A stretch of 64,000 bases of DNA from Thermococcus indicus (GCF_006274605.1 NZ_CP040846.1:620001-684000), one strand, 5' to 3'. Shown: positions 54,742 through 63,793, counted from the stretch's first letter. Numbers and translations: made by a program. The notes: generated from the letters alone by a model not told the origin.

Positions 54742-55536
54742 TCACAGGGCGTAGTGCTCGGGGCGCCTGTCCCTGAAGACGTCGTTCATCTCGTTGAGCT
54801 TCTTGTTCCTTGCCATCCCGAGGTCTATCTCGACAACGGTCGCCTCCTCCTCATCCTCGCTCCCCATCGCCAGCACTTCGGCCCTCGGCGATGCTATCGT
54901 GCTCTTCCCGATGAACCTCAGTCCAAACTCCTCGCCGATCCTGTTGGCGGTTATCGTGTAGACACGGTTCTCCAGGGCCCGTATAGGCATCGCCCTGGGA
55001 GCGTAGGGCATCACCAGGTTGCTGGGGTGGGCTATGATGTCGGCCCCCTTGAGGGCGAGCGTTCTCGCGGACTCCGGGAAGAACCAGTCGAAGCATATCA
55101 TGACGCCGACCTTTGCGATCCCGAGGTTGAAAACATGAAAGCCCAGATCCCCCGGCTCGAAGAAGAGCTTCTCACGGTAGAAGAGGTGAACCTTGCGGTA
55201 TTTGCCTATATATCCGCTGCCTAGTGGGCCGGTAACGACCGCGGAATTGTACAGCCTCCCCCTCTCGTCCTTCTCCGCGGTCCCCGCGACTATGAAGACC
55301 CCGAGCTCTCTGGAGAGCTCCATGAGGAACTGGGTCGTGGGTCCGTCGGGTATCTGACCCGCGACTTCCAGAACCTCCTCCCTGCTCCTGAAGTTGTAGC
55401 CCGTGTCAAAGAGCTCCGGAAGGACGACCAGCTCTGCACCTTCGTCGGCCGCGGCACGTATAAGCTCCTCGGCTTTCGAGTAGTTCGCCTCCGGTTCCAG
55501 AAAAACAGGTTCCATCTGAACGTAGGCCACCTTCAT
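54742..55536 (-). CDS. Carbon-nitrogen hydrolase (nitrilase superfamily)
   Basis: 264 residues with the Glu-Lys-Cys triad: LPELFDTGY (Glu about 42), KYRKVHLF (Lys about 113) and ICFDWFFPE (Cys about 147). The size and sequence agree with the thermostable Pyrococcus abyssi nitrilase, which hydrolyses small aliphatic dinitriles; amidase activity is possible. ATG 55536 follows GGTGAT. It is monocistronic. Confidence 0.92.
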   Translation of the reverse strand: MKVAYVQMEPVFLEPEANYSKAEELIRAAADEGAELVVLPELFDTGYNFRSREEVLEVAGQIPDGPTTQFLMELSRELGVFIVAGTAEKDERGRLYNSAVVTGPLGSGYIGKYRKVHLFYREKLFFEPGDLGFHVFNLGIAKVGVMICFDWFFPESARTLALKGADIIAHPSNLVMPYAPRAMPIRALENRVYTITANRIGEEFGLRFIGKSTIASPRAEVLAMGSEDEEEATVVEIDLGMARNKKLNEMNDVFRDRRPEHYAL

Positions 55537-55540
55537 GCCA

Positions 55541-55835
55541 TCACCGTTCGGTGTTTGGTTGAGGAGTTGATAAGGTTAGCGGGTGGATTTCCGGGAAGCA
55601 TGTCGCAGCAACAGTATGTAACTCACCCCAAACGGTACCAAAACAGGATTGCGATATTGAAGGCAACGCATACATACTGGCAACCATTTTAAACTCCCCG
55701 CTTGCCATAACAAGGATGCAAACATGCGAGAAATTGAAGAACCGGAAACCCGCTCTCCCGTTCCGTTTTCCCCGCTTACGGGTGTCCATGAACCTTTTCA
55801 GCCGTACGAAAAGTACCTACCCTTCCCCACGGAAA
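55541..55835. other. Non-coding gap between nitrilase and rpl41e
   Basis: About 350 bases separate the nitrilase start from rpl41e. There is no credible gene: the only plus-strand frame has no ribosome binding site. It holds the nitrilase promoter area on the left (TTTTAAAC region near 55690 may be a promoter for either side), and the rpl41e promoter on the right. Confidence 0.6.
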
Positions 55836-55861
55836 AGCTTAAAAAGGAACCTCCGGAGCTA

Positions 55862-55887
55862 ACCCCTGAGAGAAACTCAGGGGTGAT
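55862..55887 (+). promoter_or_regulatory. Hairpin covering the rpl41e ribosome binding site
   Basis: ACCCCTGAG (55862-55870), loop AGAAA, CTCAGGGGT (55876-55884) is a perfect nine-base hairpin; the 3' arm contains the first bases of the GGGGTGAT ribosome binding site (55880-55887). Closing it would block translation. A TATA-like GCTTAAAAAG (55837-55846) may place the start within or just before the 5' arm, so an operator palindrome is the alternative. Confidence 0.55.
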
Positions 55888-55891
55888 GATC

Positions 55892-56005
55892 ATGAAGAGG
55901 CGCCCGAGGAAGTGGAAGAAGAAGGGAAGAATGAGGTGGAAGTGGATCAAGAAGAGGGTCAGGAGACTCAAGAGGCAGCGCAGGAAGGAGCGCGGACTCA
56001 TCTGA
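55892..56005 (+). CDS. rpl41e: Ribosomal protein L41e
   Basis: A 37-residue, extremely basic protein: [20 protein letters not shown], continuing to [10 protein letters not shown]. This is the complete archaeal L41e of the large ribosomal subunit, often missed because of its size. ATG 55892 is preferred to 55886 from spacing to GGGGTGAT. The next gene begins 35 bases after its stop. It carries a hairpin over its ribosome binding site. Confidence 0.92.
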   Translation: MKRRPRKWKKKGRMRWKWIKKRVRRLKRQRRKERGLI

Positions 56006-56040
56006 TGCTCCTCCTTTTCTCCACCGTTTTCGGTGGTCCC

Positions 56041-56691
56041 ATGTACTCTTTTAAGGACTTCGAGAGCCTCTCACTGGAGATTGAGACCTCCCGCGGGAGG
56101 ACGCTTCTTATTGCCGACCCCCACATAGGTTTCGAGCTGTCACGCGGGCTGAGGGTAAGAACGCGCTTCGAGGAGCACCTGGCGGAGTTCATCGCCGGAA
56201 TGGATCCTGACCTTCTCATAATCCTCGGCGACCTGAAGGAGCCAATAGGCCTGAGCTTCACGGTGAAACGCCTCCTTATGGGCTTTTTCTCGAGCCTCAG
56301 GGGAATCCCGACAGTCATAACGAAGGGAAACCATGACGGGAGGATAGAGGAGGTCGCCGGGAAGTTCCCCCACGTCGAGGTGACCGACCACCTGCTGGTG
56401 GACGACAGGCTCTTCCTCCACGGCCACACAGGACTGCCGGGGGTAGAGTTCGAGGAAGCGTACCTGGGCCACATCCATCCCGCGTACACCCTCAAAAGGG
56501 GCGGCGTTTCGAGGAAGATAAAGGTCTTCGTCCGCTCCGGAAGGTTCCTCATACTGCCAACGATAAACCCGTTCATAGAGGGCTTCAACGTGGGGGAGGG
56601 GATAAGGATGGTGCCGTTTCTGAGAGGGGTTGACTCGGTGGAGCTGTTCCTCCCGGAGGGAATTTACCTGGGCAGGGTGGACCTCCGATGA
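56041..56691 (+). CDS. Metallophosphoesterase (ICC/YfcE-like)
   Basis: 216 residues. Metal ligands are visible in LLIADPHIGFE, ILGDLKEP, TKGNHDGRIE, LHGHTGLP and LGHIHPA, the calcineurin-like set. Archaeal members are phosphodiesterases of unknown target. ATG 56041 follows GGTGGT. It lies just downstream of rpl41e. Confidence 0.88.
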   Translation: MYSFKDFESLSLEIETSRGRTLLIADPHIGFELSRGLRVRTRFEEHLAEFIAGMDPDLLIILGDLKEPIGLSFTVKRLLMGFFSSLRGIPTVITKGNHDGRIEEVAGKFPHVEVTDHLLVDDRLFLHGHTGLPGVEFEEAYLGHIHPAYTLKRGGVSRKIKVFVRSGRFLILPTINPFIEGFNVGEGIRMVPFLRGVDSVELFLPEGIYLGRVDLR

Positions 56692-56776
56692 TGCTCCAAA
56701 CATCGCGGGCAAAGTTTATAACCCGTATGAAAATAATCCTTCATAAGTGGGAAAGTGGGATTGTCAGGTGAGCGGG

Positions 56777-57121
56777 ATGAGTGATGTCTACGAAAAGCTT
56801 GAGGCGCTGCTTCGTTCCCTTGGGGTTAAAAAGACCGAGCTGAGGATTTACCGGCTTCTGCTCGACAAGAAGGAGCCTATGAGGATAACCGAGATACAGA
56901 GGGAGCTCGGGATAAGCGAACGCTCGGTCAGGGAGCACGTTCTCAGCCTCTACAGGAGGGGCATTCTGAGGAGAACCCTCATCGAGCAGGGCTGGCTCGG
57001 CTACACGTACAGCGCCGTTTCCCCGAGCGAGGTCCTCGAAAACATCAAGCAAAGCCTCGTAAAGAGAATAAACGAGCTGGAGCAGGAGCTGAAAAGCGGC
57101 TCCAAATCCAGCAGGAACTAA
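56777..57121 (+). CDS. Winged-helix regulator (TrmB-like N-terminal type)
   Basis: 114 residues: KKTELRIYRLLLDKKEPMRITEIQRELGISERSVREHVLSLYRRGIL is a winged helix as in TrmB-type regulators; the C-terminal helix (NIKQSLVKRINELEQELK) would dimerise. The sugar-binding domain of TrmB is absent, so it is a small DNA-binding protein. ATG 56777 follows AGGTGA. Targets unknown. The stop overlaps the end of the convergent peptidase gene. Confidence 0.82.
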   Translation: MSDVYEKLEALLRSLGVKKTELRIYRLLLDKKEPMRITEIQRELGISERSVREHVLSLYRRGILRRTLIEQGWLGYTYSAVSPSEVLENIKQSLVKRINELEQELKSGSKSSRN

Positions 57122-58806
57122 GCCCGCTCCACGATCCCCGCTGCCTCAAGGATTCCCACGAGCTTTTCCAGCTTTTCTTCATCGATTTCCCCGTATTCCT
57201 CCCTGAGCGCCTCAAAGGCCCGCTCCCTGGGAAGTAGTTCCGCGAGCATCAGCAGTTCATGGAGATGCACCAGAACCCGCCGGTCCCGGGTCAGTGAACC
57301 GAATTCCTCGGCGAGCTTTTCATCGGCCTCCCTTATGAGGCGCTCCGACAGTAATCCCCTGACCTTCCATCTCAGCCAGGGCTCCGGCTCAAACCTGTGG
57401 CCGCTCTCAATGCCCAGGAACCGCGAGTCCCTGGCGAGGCCGGTCATCACGAGGCGCTCAACCTCGTCAGTTTTTCTCTCCCTCGACAGCTCACCAAGGT
57501 ATTTCATGGCGTATCCACGGGCAAAGCGCTGGAGCTCCTCCCCATCACCCTTCGCAAGGGCCAGGGCGGTCGCGAGGACGGCCCTCCCGATGACCTCAAC
57601 GCTCTCCCTGCTGACCTTGTCGATGGTGTCCCCGCTGGAGTGGTAGAAGCGGTCCGGCCAGGTTATGGGCATCGTCCCCGGGATTCCGAAGAAGTTGAAG
57701 ATATCGTGGTCGCTGCCCATCTCGTACGGGAAGCTCTTCAGTCTGAGCCTGGGCAGTGGGCTTCCTGAGAAGCTTTTTCCGGCCTCGTTCGCCAGGTCTA
57801 GGTAGTACTCGAGTATCCCAGAGATCACAGAGAAACGGGAGACGGGCGTTCTCACCAGCATTATCGTCGAGCCGGCCCTGTCCGGACTGCCTGCAACCAT
57901 GTCGAGGTTTATGGCCGCGTAGTACTTTTCTAGGTTGGCGTGGCGCTCGATGAAGGCCTGCGTTCCGTAGTACTCCGGAACCCAGAGAAACGCGAAGCCA
58001 AAGCGGAATGAATCGTCGTAGAGACGGGACAGAACGCGCGCCAGCTCCATCAGCATCGCGCTGCCGCTCGCGTTGTCGTTGGCTCCGGGCTTCGGGTGAC
58101 AGATGTGAGCGGTGAACAGAAGGAACGGCGGCCTCCCAATTTCAGCGTAGAGGATCGGAAGGACCTGGCGCTCGTTTATAACCGTCTCAACCTCAATCCT
58201 CGCACTCACGCTCTCCCCGGAGTTCAGCTTTCCGATGATCTCCCTGGCCAGGGTCTCGGGGACGGCCACCGCGGGAATCCTGGCCCATTCAAGGTCGTCC
58301 TTCGTGAGGAAGAGCCCTATGTAGGGCACCTCTTCCCCGGTACCCTCACGGTAAGCTATGAAGCCGACCGCCCCCACCTCGTTGGCCCTGCGGTATGCTT
58401 CCCTCCACTCGCGTCCCACGAGGACTATCCTGCCCCGTGCTTTTTCCCAGTCCTCCTCCCGGACAACGTGGACAACCTCCCCCTCGGCACTCCCGCCGGG
58501 GGAGTGGGCCATGACCACCAGGAGAGTGTCCGCTGTGGTCAGGGTCCTGCCGAGAGCCTCAACGGCACCCCTAACGACGTCCCAGGCTATCGGCGACTTG
58601 AGCGTCAGGTACCTGCTCTCACCGTCGTAGACTTCTTCGTAGAGGTTCGCTTCAACCCCCCAGATGCGGAGTTCCTCCAGTATGAAGCGGACCGCCTCAG
58701 GGAGCTCCTTCGAGCCCTGTATGCGGTGGAACTGGCTTATCTCAGCGATGTAGTGCAGCACGTTGTTCGGATCAAAAACCCCGGCTTCCTTCAGGAAACA
58801 TCTCAT
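57118..58806 (-). CDS. M28-family metallopeptidase with PA-like insert
   Basis: 562 residues. Zinc-site motifs: HICHPKPGANDNASG (His and Asp), WVPEYYGTQAF (Glu) and MGSDHDIF; a PA-like insert (about 120-190) carries GAVGFIAYREG. M28 enzymes are aminopeptidases or carboxypeptidases. No signal peptide is visible, so it is likely cytoplasmic. ATG 58806 overlaps the upstream stop by four bases (ATGA), making it the last gene of a three-gene operon with a KaiC-like ATPase. Confidence 0.87.
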   Translation of the reverse strand: MRCFLKEAGVFDPNNVLHYIAEISQFHRIQGSKELPEAVRFILEELRIWGVEANLYEEVYDGESRYLTLKSPIAWDVVRGAVEALGRTLTTADTLLVVMAHSPGGSAEGEVVHVVREEDWEKARGRIVLVGREWREAYRRANEVGAVGFIAYREGTGEEVPYIGLFLTKDDLEWARIPAVAVPETLAREIIGKLNSGESVSARIEVETVINERQVLPILYAEIGRPPFLLFTAHICHPKPGANDNASGSAMLMELARVLSRLYDDSFRFGFAFLWVPEYYGTQAFIERHANLEKYYAAINLDMVAGSPDRAGSTIMLVRTPVSRFSVISGILEYYLDLANEAGKSFSGSPLPRLRLKSFPYEMGSDHDIFNFFGIPGTMPITWPDRFYHSSGDTIDKVSRESVEVIGRAVLATALALAKGDGEELQRFARGYAMKYLGELSRERKTDEVERLVMTGLARDSRFLGIESGHRFEPEPWLRWKVRGLLSERLIREADEKLAEEFGSLTRDRRVLVHLHELLMLAELLPRERAFEALREEYGEIDEEKLEKLVGILEAAGIVERA

Positions 58807-59234
58807 TCCTTATCACCCAGATGGAGCATTTTGGGAGGTTTAACAAACCTCAGGCTGTCAAGCAGGTCGGGGGGCATGAGAATCCGCGTCGTTTCAATGA
58901 ATCTGGCGAACTCAACGCGCATCCTTTCCTCTTCGGTGCGCTCTTCCTCCGGAGGGGCGGGCTTAAGGGGTTTTTCTTCCCGCTCACCCTCGATCCTGCC
59001 CTTCTCAATGAGACTTAAGTGTATCTCCTCCTCGCGCCTTTTGGCACCTTCAACCCTGCCCCTGCCATATGCTTCCTTGACCAGCTGGTACACGCCCAGT
59101 TCCTCAGCGCGAGCGTACAGATCCTCCTTTGTGCTCCTTACCCATTCCGCCCAGTCACTGTGCCCCTTGTACCCCACGAAGTACCCGAACTCGTAGGCCT
59201 CTTTCACGAGCCGTTTTGCATCCTGCTTCCCCAT
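58803..59234 (-). CDS. Helical charged protein, unknown, in KaiC-like operon
   Basis: 143 residues with repeated helices (RLVKEAYEFGYFVGYKGHSDWAEWV and QLVKEAYGRGRVEGAKRREEE are internal repeats), then an acidic, proline-rich region (about 85-105) and a short tail (PPDLLDSLRFVKPPK). No family recognised. ATG 59234 is nine bases after the KaiC-like stop and its stop overlaps the peptidase start. Likely a partner or regulator of one of them. Confidence 0.72.
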   Translation of the reverse strand: MGKQDAKRLVKEAYEFGYFVGYKGHSDWAEWVRSTKEDLYARAEELGVYQLVKEAYGRGRVEGAKRREEEIHLSLIEKGRIEGEREEKPLKPAPPEEERTEEERMRVEFARFIETTRILMPPDLLDSLRFVKPPKMLHLGDKE

Positions 59235-59243
59235 GGTACCACC

Positions 59244-59957
59244 TCAGAACGGGGCCTCCGGGTAAACCCTGATGCCCTCCTCCGTAAAGCGTATTCTTTT
59301 CAGGTTGCTGTCGTGGGGAACCCCACGCATTTTGAGAACCTGCAGCGCCCGCACCATCTGGAAGTTGCGCATGAAGTGGTGAAGGACGATAACACCATCT
59401 GTGAGATAATACTCGTCGGTGTAGCTCTCGGAGCTCATCATCTCCGAGGTTATGAGTGTTGTTACGTCGAGTTCATGAAGCTTGCGCATGAGCTTGCCCA
59501 GCGCCATCCTCTTGTTCTCAGGATCCACCACTGAGTACTCCAGTGAGTTGAATGAATCTATGACGACCCGCTTCGCTTCCTCTTTGCGGATTATCTCCAG
59601 CAGGTACTTTATGAGTTCGTCCCAGGCGAACTTTCTGCCCGCCCCGAACAGAATCTGTCCAAAGTCGTTGAAAACAATCTTCCCGGCCTGTACATGGCCG
59701 AGCAGCCCGAAGTTGTAGCGGAGCATATCTTGAGTTATGAGCTTGGGATTCTCAAACAGAGACACGAAGAGACCCTTCTCCCCGTTTTTCACCCCGCTCA
59801 TCAGGAACTGGATACCCAGGGTTGTCTTACCGCTACCGGGGGGGCCGACAACGAGGTAAACCCGCCCCGGAAGAAACCCTCCCCCGATTAGATCATCCAG
59901 TCCCGGGACACCGGATGGGGCCCTGTCGAGGCTCTTAAGGAGCTCACCAACGTACAT
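59244..59957 (-). CDS. KaiC-like RecA-superfamily ATPase
   Basis: 237 residues. GVPGLDDLIGGGFLPGRVYLVVGPPGSGKTTLGIQF contains Walker A (about 36-43) and RVVIDSFNSLEY is Walker B. A single-domain KaiC-type protein, found in many copies in archaea, often for signalling. ATG 59957 follows GGAGGTGAG. It is first in the operon with the 143-residue and M28 genes, a layout that suggests regulation of a signalling or proteolytic process. Confidence 0.88.
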   Translation of the reverse strand: MYVGELLKSLDRAPSGVPGLDDLIGGGFLPGRVYLVVGPPGSGKTTLGIQFLMSGVKNGEKGLFVSLFENPKLITQDMLRYNFGLLGHVQAGKIVFNDFGQILFGAGRKFAWDELIKYLLEIIRKEEAKRVVIDSFNSLEYSVVDPENKRMALGKLMRKLHELDVTTLITSEMMSSESYTDEYYLTDGVIVLHHFMRNFQMVRALQVLKMRGVPHDSNLKRIRFTEEGIRVYPEAPF

Positions 59958-60053
59958 CGGACTCACCTCCCGCTGTGTAATAAACTGAGGATATATTTAA
60001 GCATGTGGGCAGCTAAATTGGAAAAAGAACAAACCCTTGCAATCGCCACAAGC

Positions 60054-61112
60054 TCAGCCCCAAGTCACGTGCCGGTTAACGAGGAAGCGGACGATGAAGG
60101 AAACCACTATGCCGATGAGGTTTGCGATGAGGTAATGCATGCCCAGATAGACAAGACCCGCGTAGATGGTCCACTGCACAACTGCACCCGTGAGTGCGGC
60201 GACGTGGAAGGTGGCGAGCCTCCTCCAGAGGGGCTTTCTCTTGAGGTCCCTGAAGGTCCAGAGGTCGTTCCAGGTGAAGTTGTTGAGTATCGCCAGTTCG
60301 GTCGCCGGGATGTTGGAGAGTATCTTGTCCCAGCCGAGGAAGTTCACAAAGGCCCACAGAAAGCCCTCGTTCACCACGACGCCTGAGAGACCGACGAGGG
60401 TGAACTTGATGAGCCGGTCAAGCTCGCCCTCCCAGCGCATGAGCCTGTAAACATGCTTGAGGTAATTCACCATGGTCTTCGTTCCCAGTTTGCTCTCGCC
60501 GGCGTGCCTCAGGCCAAAGGTGAAGGGAACCTCCTGGACTTCCCTGTATCTGCCCTTTATGAGAATCTCCATGAGTATTTTGAAGCCTATCGGGTTGAGC
60601 TCGGCCCCCTCAAGGACCTCTCTCCTGAGGGCGAAAAAGCCGCTCACCGGGTCCTTAACGTCCCTTATCTTTGGAAGCGCCAGGCGCCCTATCATTATCG
60701 CGCCCTTTGATATGATCTTCCGGTACCAATACCAGTTCCTAACACCGCCGCCTGGAACGTACCTGCTCGCTATGGCAACGTCGGCTCCTTTTTCAATGGC
60801 GTTTAGAAGCTCCGGGATAACCTCAGGAGGGTGTTGCAGGTCAGCGTCCATAACGACGAAGACGTCGCCGGCGGCTTCTTTGAAACCTCTGATAACCGCG
60901 GAGGAGAGTCCCTTTTCCTCCGTCCTGCGGATAACTTTCACAGGGTACTTTGCCGCCAGGCTCCTGGCGAACTCCCAGGTCCCATCGGGGGAGTCGTCAT
61001 CAACGACGATGATTTCATACTCGTAATCCTTAAGCACCTGGTTTATCCTTTCAAAAAGCTCCGCAAGGTTGTCCCTCTCATTGTACGTCGGGATGATTAC
61101 AGAAACCTTCAC
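60054..61112 (-). CDS. Dolichol-phosphate mannose synthase fused to GtrA-like membrane domain
   Basis: 352 residues, identical in length to the structurally known Pyrococcus furiosus enzyme. GT2 motifs: VIIPTYNERDNL, VDDDSPDGT, DADLQHPPE and ASRYVPGGG; interface helices; then a GtrA-like C-terminal domain of four membrane helices (about 225-350). It makes Dol-P-Man from GDP-Man for N-glycosylation at the membrane. GTG 61112 is the chosen start (GGAGG upstream). TTTATAAA at 61151-61158 may be its promoter and that of tRNA-Pro. Confidence 0.93.
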   Translation of the reverse strand: MKVSVIIPTYNERDNLAELFERINQVLKDYEYEIIVVDDDSPDGTWEFARSLAAKYPVKVIRRTEEKGLSSAVIRGFKEAAGDVFVVMDADLQHPPEVIPELLNAIEKGADVAIASRYVPGGGVRNWYWYRKIISKGAIMIGRLALPKIRDVKDPVSGFFALRREVLEGAELNPIGFKILMEILIKGRYREVQEVPFTFGLRHAGESKLGTKTMVNYLKHVYRLMRWEGELDRLIKFTLVGLSGVVVNEGFLWAFVNFLGWDKILSNIPATELAILNNFTWNDLWTFRDLKRKPLWRRLATFHVAALTGAVVQWTIYAGLVYLGMHYLIANLIGIVVSFIVRFLVNRHVTWG

Positions 61113-61144
61113 CGCCCTTCCCTCCGGTGCACCTGAATACATCC

Positions 61145-61160
61145 GTAAACTTTATAAACA
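61145..61160 (+). promoter_or_regulatory. tRNA-Pro promoter, palindromic TATA
   Basis: CCGTAAACTTTATAAAC places a perfect TTTATAAA (61151-61158) about 28 bases before tRNA-Pro. Its palindromic form, and the DPM synthase start 39 bases to the left on the minus strand, suggest bidirectional use. It closely resembles the 5S promoter. Confidence 0.65.
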
Positions 61161-61186
61161 CTGCGAAGTCCTTAAGAGCGGGCAGT

Positions 61187-61264
61187 GGGGCCGTGGGGTA
61201 GCTTGGCCTATCCTTCCGGCTTCGGGAGCCGGGGACCCGAGTTCGAATCTCGGCGGCCCCACCA
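61187..61264 (+). tRNA. tRNA-Pro (CGG)
   Basis: Complete cloverleaf: acceptor GGGGCCG/CGGCCCC, anticodon stem CCGGC/GCCGG with loop TTCGGGA (anticodon CGG), T-loop GTTCGAATC, and encoded CCA at 61262-61264. No intron. It shares a palindromic promoter with the divergent gene to its left. Confidence 0.96.
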
Positions 61265-61385
61265 GATTCCAATGTCTTCTAGTTGGTGTTTCACTTCGGA
61301 GAAGGAAGCATGTTGCAAAACTTTGCGAAGGTTGGGTTGCAGGGCAAAGCTTATAAAACCCCTCTGCGGTTATCCCATCGGACGT

Positions 61386-61463
61386 GGGCCGGTAGCTCAG
61401 CCTGGTTAGAGCGCGGGGCTTTTAACCCCGTGGCCGCGGGTTCGAATCCCGTCCGGCCCGCCA
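61386..61463 (+). tRNA. tRNA-Lys (TTT)
   Basis: Cloverleaf with acceptor GGGCCGG/CCGGCCC, anticodon stem CGGGG/CCCCG and loop CTTTTAA (anticodon TTT), T-loop GTTCGAATC and encoded CCA (61461-61463). TTATAAAA (61350-61357) is the promoter. No intron. Confidence 0.96.
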
Positions 61464-61582
61464 GCCCAAATTCATTAAACGCATTTCTGCCATCGCTTCA
61501 TCTACTGGGGTTCTTCTGTGTTCATTTGATTTATACCTAAAAGAGTGCTACTATCCAAACCAAGAAAAGGATTAAGGGCGGT

Positions 61583-62251
61583 TCAAATCCTGATCGGCGC
61601 ACCGAAGGCCCTGTCACCGGCATCGCCTAGGCCCGGGAGTATGTAGCCCTTCTCGTTCAGCTCCCTGTCTATCGCGGCCACGAATATCTCAACGTCCGGG
61701 TGGGCCTCCTTTATTCTGCTTATCCCCTCCGGCGCTGCCAGAACGCCAACTATGACGTAGCGCTTGGCATCCCCGTACTTCTTGACCTCCTCGAGAACCT
61801 TGATGAGGGTTGAGCCGGTCGCTATCATGGGGTCGGCTATGATAACCGTGTCGTCCGGCTTTACCTGGGGTACCTTAACGTACTTCATCTCTATCTCGAA
61901 CTTGGGGGCCTTGCCGCGGGAGGCGGATACGATGCCGACCCTGGAGTGGTCGAGAACCTTGATGAGGCCCTCCATGAGGGGTATGGCCGCGCGGAGAACC
62001 GTGATTATGATGACGTTGCGCCTGTCCTTTATCAGCGTTCCCTCGGTTTCTTCGAGCGGGGTCTTTATGGGGACCTTCTCGATTTCCATGGTCTTCGTCA
62101 GCTCGTAGGCCATGTAGCGGCCGAGCTTGACGAGGCCCTTCCTGAAGGCTATCGGCCCGGTTCTCTCGTCCCTGAGCTCCGTCAGTATCTCCATGATGAA
62201 GGGGCTGTCCTCAAAGGAGTAAACACCTTCCCAGCGTCCGTCCCTCTTCAT
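61583..62251 (-). CDS. upp: Uracil phosphoribosyltransferase
   Basis: 222 residues. The PRPP-binding motif is [17 protein letters not shown] (about 130-146); the C-terminus [17 protein letters not shown] is the uracil-binding flap. It makes UMP from uracil and PRPP for pyrimidine salvage. ATG 62251 follows GGTGAGAG. The gene is next to, and co-directional with, the MATE gene (69-base gap). Confidence 0.94.
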   Translation of the reverse strand: MKRDGRWEGVYSFEDSPFIMEILTELRDERTGPIAFRKGLVKLGRYMAYELTKTMEIEKVPIKTPLEETEGTLIKDRRNVIIITVLRAAIPLMEGLIKVLDHSRVGIVSASRGKAPKFEIEMKYVKVPQVKPDDTVIIADPMIATGSTLIKVLEEVKKYGDAKRYVIVGVLAAPEGISRIKEAHPDVEIFVAAIDRELNEKGYILPGLGDAGDRAFGAPIRI

Positions 62252-62320
62252 GCTCTCACCGAAACCCCTTCGGTGGGGGGTTTATTAGGCTTCCGTCTGC
62301 CAATTCAACCCCATAATGTA

Positions 62321-63754
62321 TCAGTTTTTTGACTGATCCTCGATGATGCGCATCATCCAGGTGCCGCGCAGGAACCAGGCAAGGGCCACTATCGCCGCTA
62401 TGAAGTTGCTCATTCCCATGCCGAAGAACACACCTTTGCTCGTGAAGTCGAAGAGCTCCGCGAGAGGTATCGTGATTCCCAGGACTGTGATGGCCCCTAT
62501 GTAACCGAAGGCGTAGCTGAGGGGAATCCTCAGTCCCCAGAGGCGGAATATTCCAAGGGCCATACTCTTCTTGGTATGGCCTGCGGAGCTGAAGGTTCTG
62601 TTCACGACTATGAAGATGCCGTTGAAGAATGGCACGGAGATCAGGAAGTACTTGAGAACCACCGCGCTCTCTCTGATGACCGCTGGATCGTTAAGGAAGA
62701 ATCGGAATATCTCTACTCGGAAGGCACCTATCACAAGAACCGCGAGGCTCGCTATGGTAAAGTTTATTACCATCGTCCTCTCCGCTATCTTCTTTGCCCT
62801 CCCGTAGTTCTCCGCCCCGACGTTCTGGGCTATCATGGTTCCCATCGCCATGCTTATACCCCTCGATATGCCCGTCAGGAAGTTCACAAGGCGGGTGGTT
62901 ATGGTGTAGGCCGCGTAGGTAACGTCGCCAAAGCCGAAGATGATTCTCGTGAGTATAACGAAGCCGAAGCTGTTTGCGGACTGGCCTATACTCGAGGGGA
63001 GGCCGACTCTGAAGAGCTTTCCGTAAAATTCGAAGTCCGGCCTGAGGCTTTCGAGGCTCAGGCTTATTCCAACGCGGTCCGTGAAGAGGAGGTAGAGTCC
63101 AATGGCCGCTCCGACGACGTTGGCTATGACGGTCGCCAGCGCCACCCCGGCCACGCCGAGCTCAGGGAAGCCCAGCCAGCCGAAGATGAAGAGGGGGTCC
63201 AGGGCTATGTTTATCAGCACGGTGAGGAGCGTTATCTTGACGGGCGTCTTTGTGTCGCCCGCGGCCCTCATGAGGGCACCAAAGGCCATGAACGCGAAGG
63301 AGAACGGCAGTCCAAGGAAAACTATGGTGGCGTAGGTCAGGGAGTAGGGGTACACGTTCTCGCTCACGCGCATAAAGTGGAGGGCGTAGGGGAGGATCAG
63401 GAGGGCTGTCACAGCCGTCGCGACCGAGAAGAACGTCATGAGTGAGTAGAGCGCCCCCGCGGAGCGGTTGGCCTTGTCGTACTCTTCCGCTCCAATGTAC
63501 TGACCGACGAAGGCGAAGCCAGCGGTTGTGAAGCCCATCCCGAGGGCCATCAAAGTGCCTATTATCGGCCACACGGTTCCGGGGGCGGATAAGGCTTCCC
63601 TGCCGAGCTTCCCCAGCCAGAAGGTGTCCGTTATGTTGTACACCACCTGAACCAGGTTGTTTACTATGAGCGGTCCCGCGAGGATGAGGAGGGTTTTCTC
63701 TATCGGGCCATTCAGTATCTGGTCCCTCATTCTCTGGATTTTCTCGCCCTTCAT
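62321..63754 (-). CDS. MATE-family efflux transporter
   Basis: 477 residues with about twelve membrane helices in two related halves (GPLIVNNLVQVVYNITDTFWLGKLG start, VGLPSSIGQSANSFGF second half). MATE proteins exchange cations for drugs or metabolites. Closest in form to the Pyrococcus transporter of known structure. ATG 63754 is used; GTG 63760 is alternative. Not obviously linked to upp. Confidence 0.92.
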   Translation of the reverse strand: MKGEKIQRMRDQILNGPIEKTLLILAGPLIVNNLVQVVYNITDTFWLGKLGREALSAPGTVWPIIGTLMALGMGFTTAGFAFVGQYIGAEEYDKANRSAGALYSLMTFFSVATAVTALLILPYALHFMRVSENVYPYSLTYATIVFLGLPFSFAFMAFGALMRAAGDTKTPVKITLLTVLINIALDPLFIFGWLGFPELGVAGVALATVIANVVGAAIGLYLLFTDRVGISLSLESLRPDFEFYGKLFRVGLPSSIGQSANSFGFVILTRIIFGFGDVTYAAYTITTRLVNFLTGISRGISMAMGTMIAQNVGAENYGRAKKIAERTMVINFTIASLAVLVIGAFRVEIFRFFLNDPAVIRESAVVLKYFLISVPFFNGIFIVVNRTFSSAGHTKKSMALGIFRLWGLRIPLSYAFGYIGAITVLGITIPLAELFDFTSKGVFFGMGMSNFIAAIVALAWFLRGTWMMRIIEDQSKN

Positions 63755-63793
63755 CTTCACTCAGACCGCAATCGAAACGCTGCTATAAAAGGT

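Noticed and set aside
55724-55891. N-terminal extension of L41e to a 93-residue protein
   Set aside because: The extension includes the promoter and the hairpin, and the 37-residue form is the exact size of archaeal L41e.
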